Shown here piece by piece: positions 5,552 to 5,587 of a DNA stretch of 5,587 nt; position 1 is the first letter of the stretch; every line of letters begins with the position of its first letter. The position numbers and the translations under genes are program-made. The notes under the pieces were generated by a model. That model saw nothing but the letters and a program-made list of their open reading frames with translations. It did no database searches and was not told where the DNA came from. Source of the stretch: JAUILA01 sp964563925 (GTDB lineage Bacteria; Bacteroidota; Bacteroidia; Cytophagales; Cyclobacteriaceae); the NCBI GenBank assembly GCA_964563925.1, contig CAZLZD010000119.1, forward strand, positions 1 to 5,587, given 5' to 3'.

Positions 5552-5587
5552 TAACCATGCACAATTTTTATAAAAGAAAATAGTTAT
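5551..5587. other. AT-rich tract at the right edge (possible DNA unwinding element)
   Basis: Thirty of these 37 bases are A or T, including the run AATTTTTATAAAAGAAAATA. Its place next to DnaA box 3 fits a DNA unwinding element. It is cut by the window edge, and an AT-rich promoter for a following gene would look the same. Confidence 0.35.

Larger units (their letters stand above)
5434..5587. other. Gene-free region with DnaA boxes; candidate edge of oriC
   Basis: No plausible gene, tRNA or terminator is visible in these 154 bases, which run to the window edge. They hold one perfect and two single-mismatch DnaA boxes, weaker look-alikes at 5472-5480 and 5516-5524, an imperfect direct repeat, and an AT-rich end (30 of the last 37 bases are A or T). 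DnaA boxes followed by an AT-rich stretch is the usual layout of a bacterial origin, and parS and mnmG are about 4.5 kb away. A DnaA-regulated promoter of the next gene is the main alternative. Confidence 0.5.

Noticed and set aside
1..5587. Search for mobile elements, CRISPR repeats, tRNAs, toxin-antitoxin or defence genes
   Set aside because: No transposase or integrase motifs, terminal inverted repeats, regular repeat-spacer units or tRNA-like folds were seen; the gene set is housekeeping.

Overview
The window looks like an ordinary chromosomal housekeeping segment from a member of the Bacteroidota, possibly a Cytophagales-like lineage. Three features point there: a YbeY with the Bacteroidota form of the zinc motif (HGILHLAGYGD), a zinc-ribbon methyltransferase directly after mnmG, and a large Ig-like lipoprotein beginning CANKSSPTGGPRD. 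Ribosome-binding sites are weak or absent, which also fits the phylum. The placement rests on protein sequence memory and gene order, not on a search.

Layout: all genes lie on the + strand and are tightly packed. Positions 1-119 hold the last codons of an upstream gene. They are followed without a gap by a small RsbW-like GHKL ATP-binding protein (120-521), then ybeY (525-947, TTG start), mnmG (1023-2885), a class I SAM methyltransferase (2889-3764) and an Ig-like-domain lipoprotein (3757-5433). Spacings are 0, 3, 75, 3 and -8 bases, so this is probably one operon with one real gap, before mnmG. The genes cover 16S rRNA processing (YbeY), tRNA wobble-uridine modification (MnmG), a regulatory ATPase, a methyltransferase of unknown substrate and an envelope protein. 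The link between them is probably conserved neighbourhood rather than one pathway.

The non-coding DNA is the most interesting part. The 75-base gap before mnmG carries two ParB-binding parS palindromes, 38 bases apart; one matches the consensus perfectly and the other is one base off. The last 154 bases (5434-5587) carry no gene. They hold one perfect and two near-perfect DnaA boxes, an imperfect 19/20-base direct repeat that begins at the perfect box, and an AT-rich tail that runs off the window. Together with parS and mnmG about 4.5 kb away, this makes the right edge a credible candidate for the edge of the chromosomal replication origin. That is an inference, because the rest of the region is out of view.

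I see no mobile element, CRISPR array, RNA gene, defence system or broken gene here. No clearly new multi-gene system is visible.
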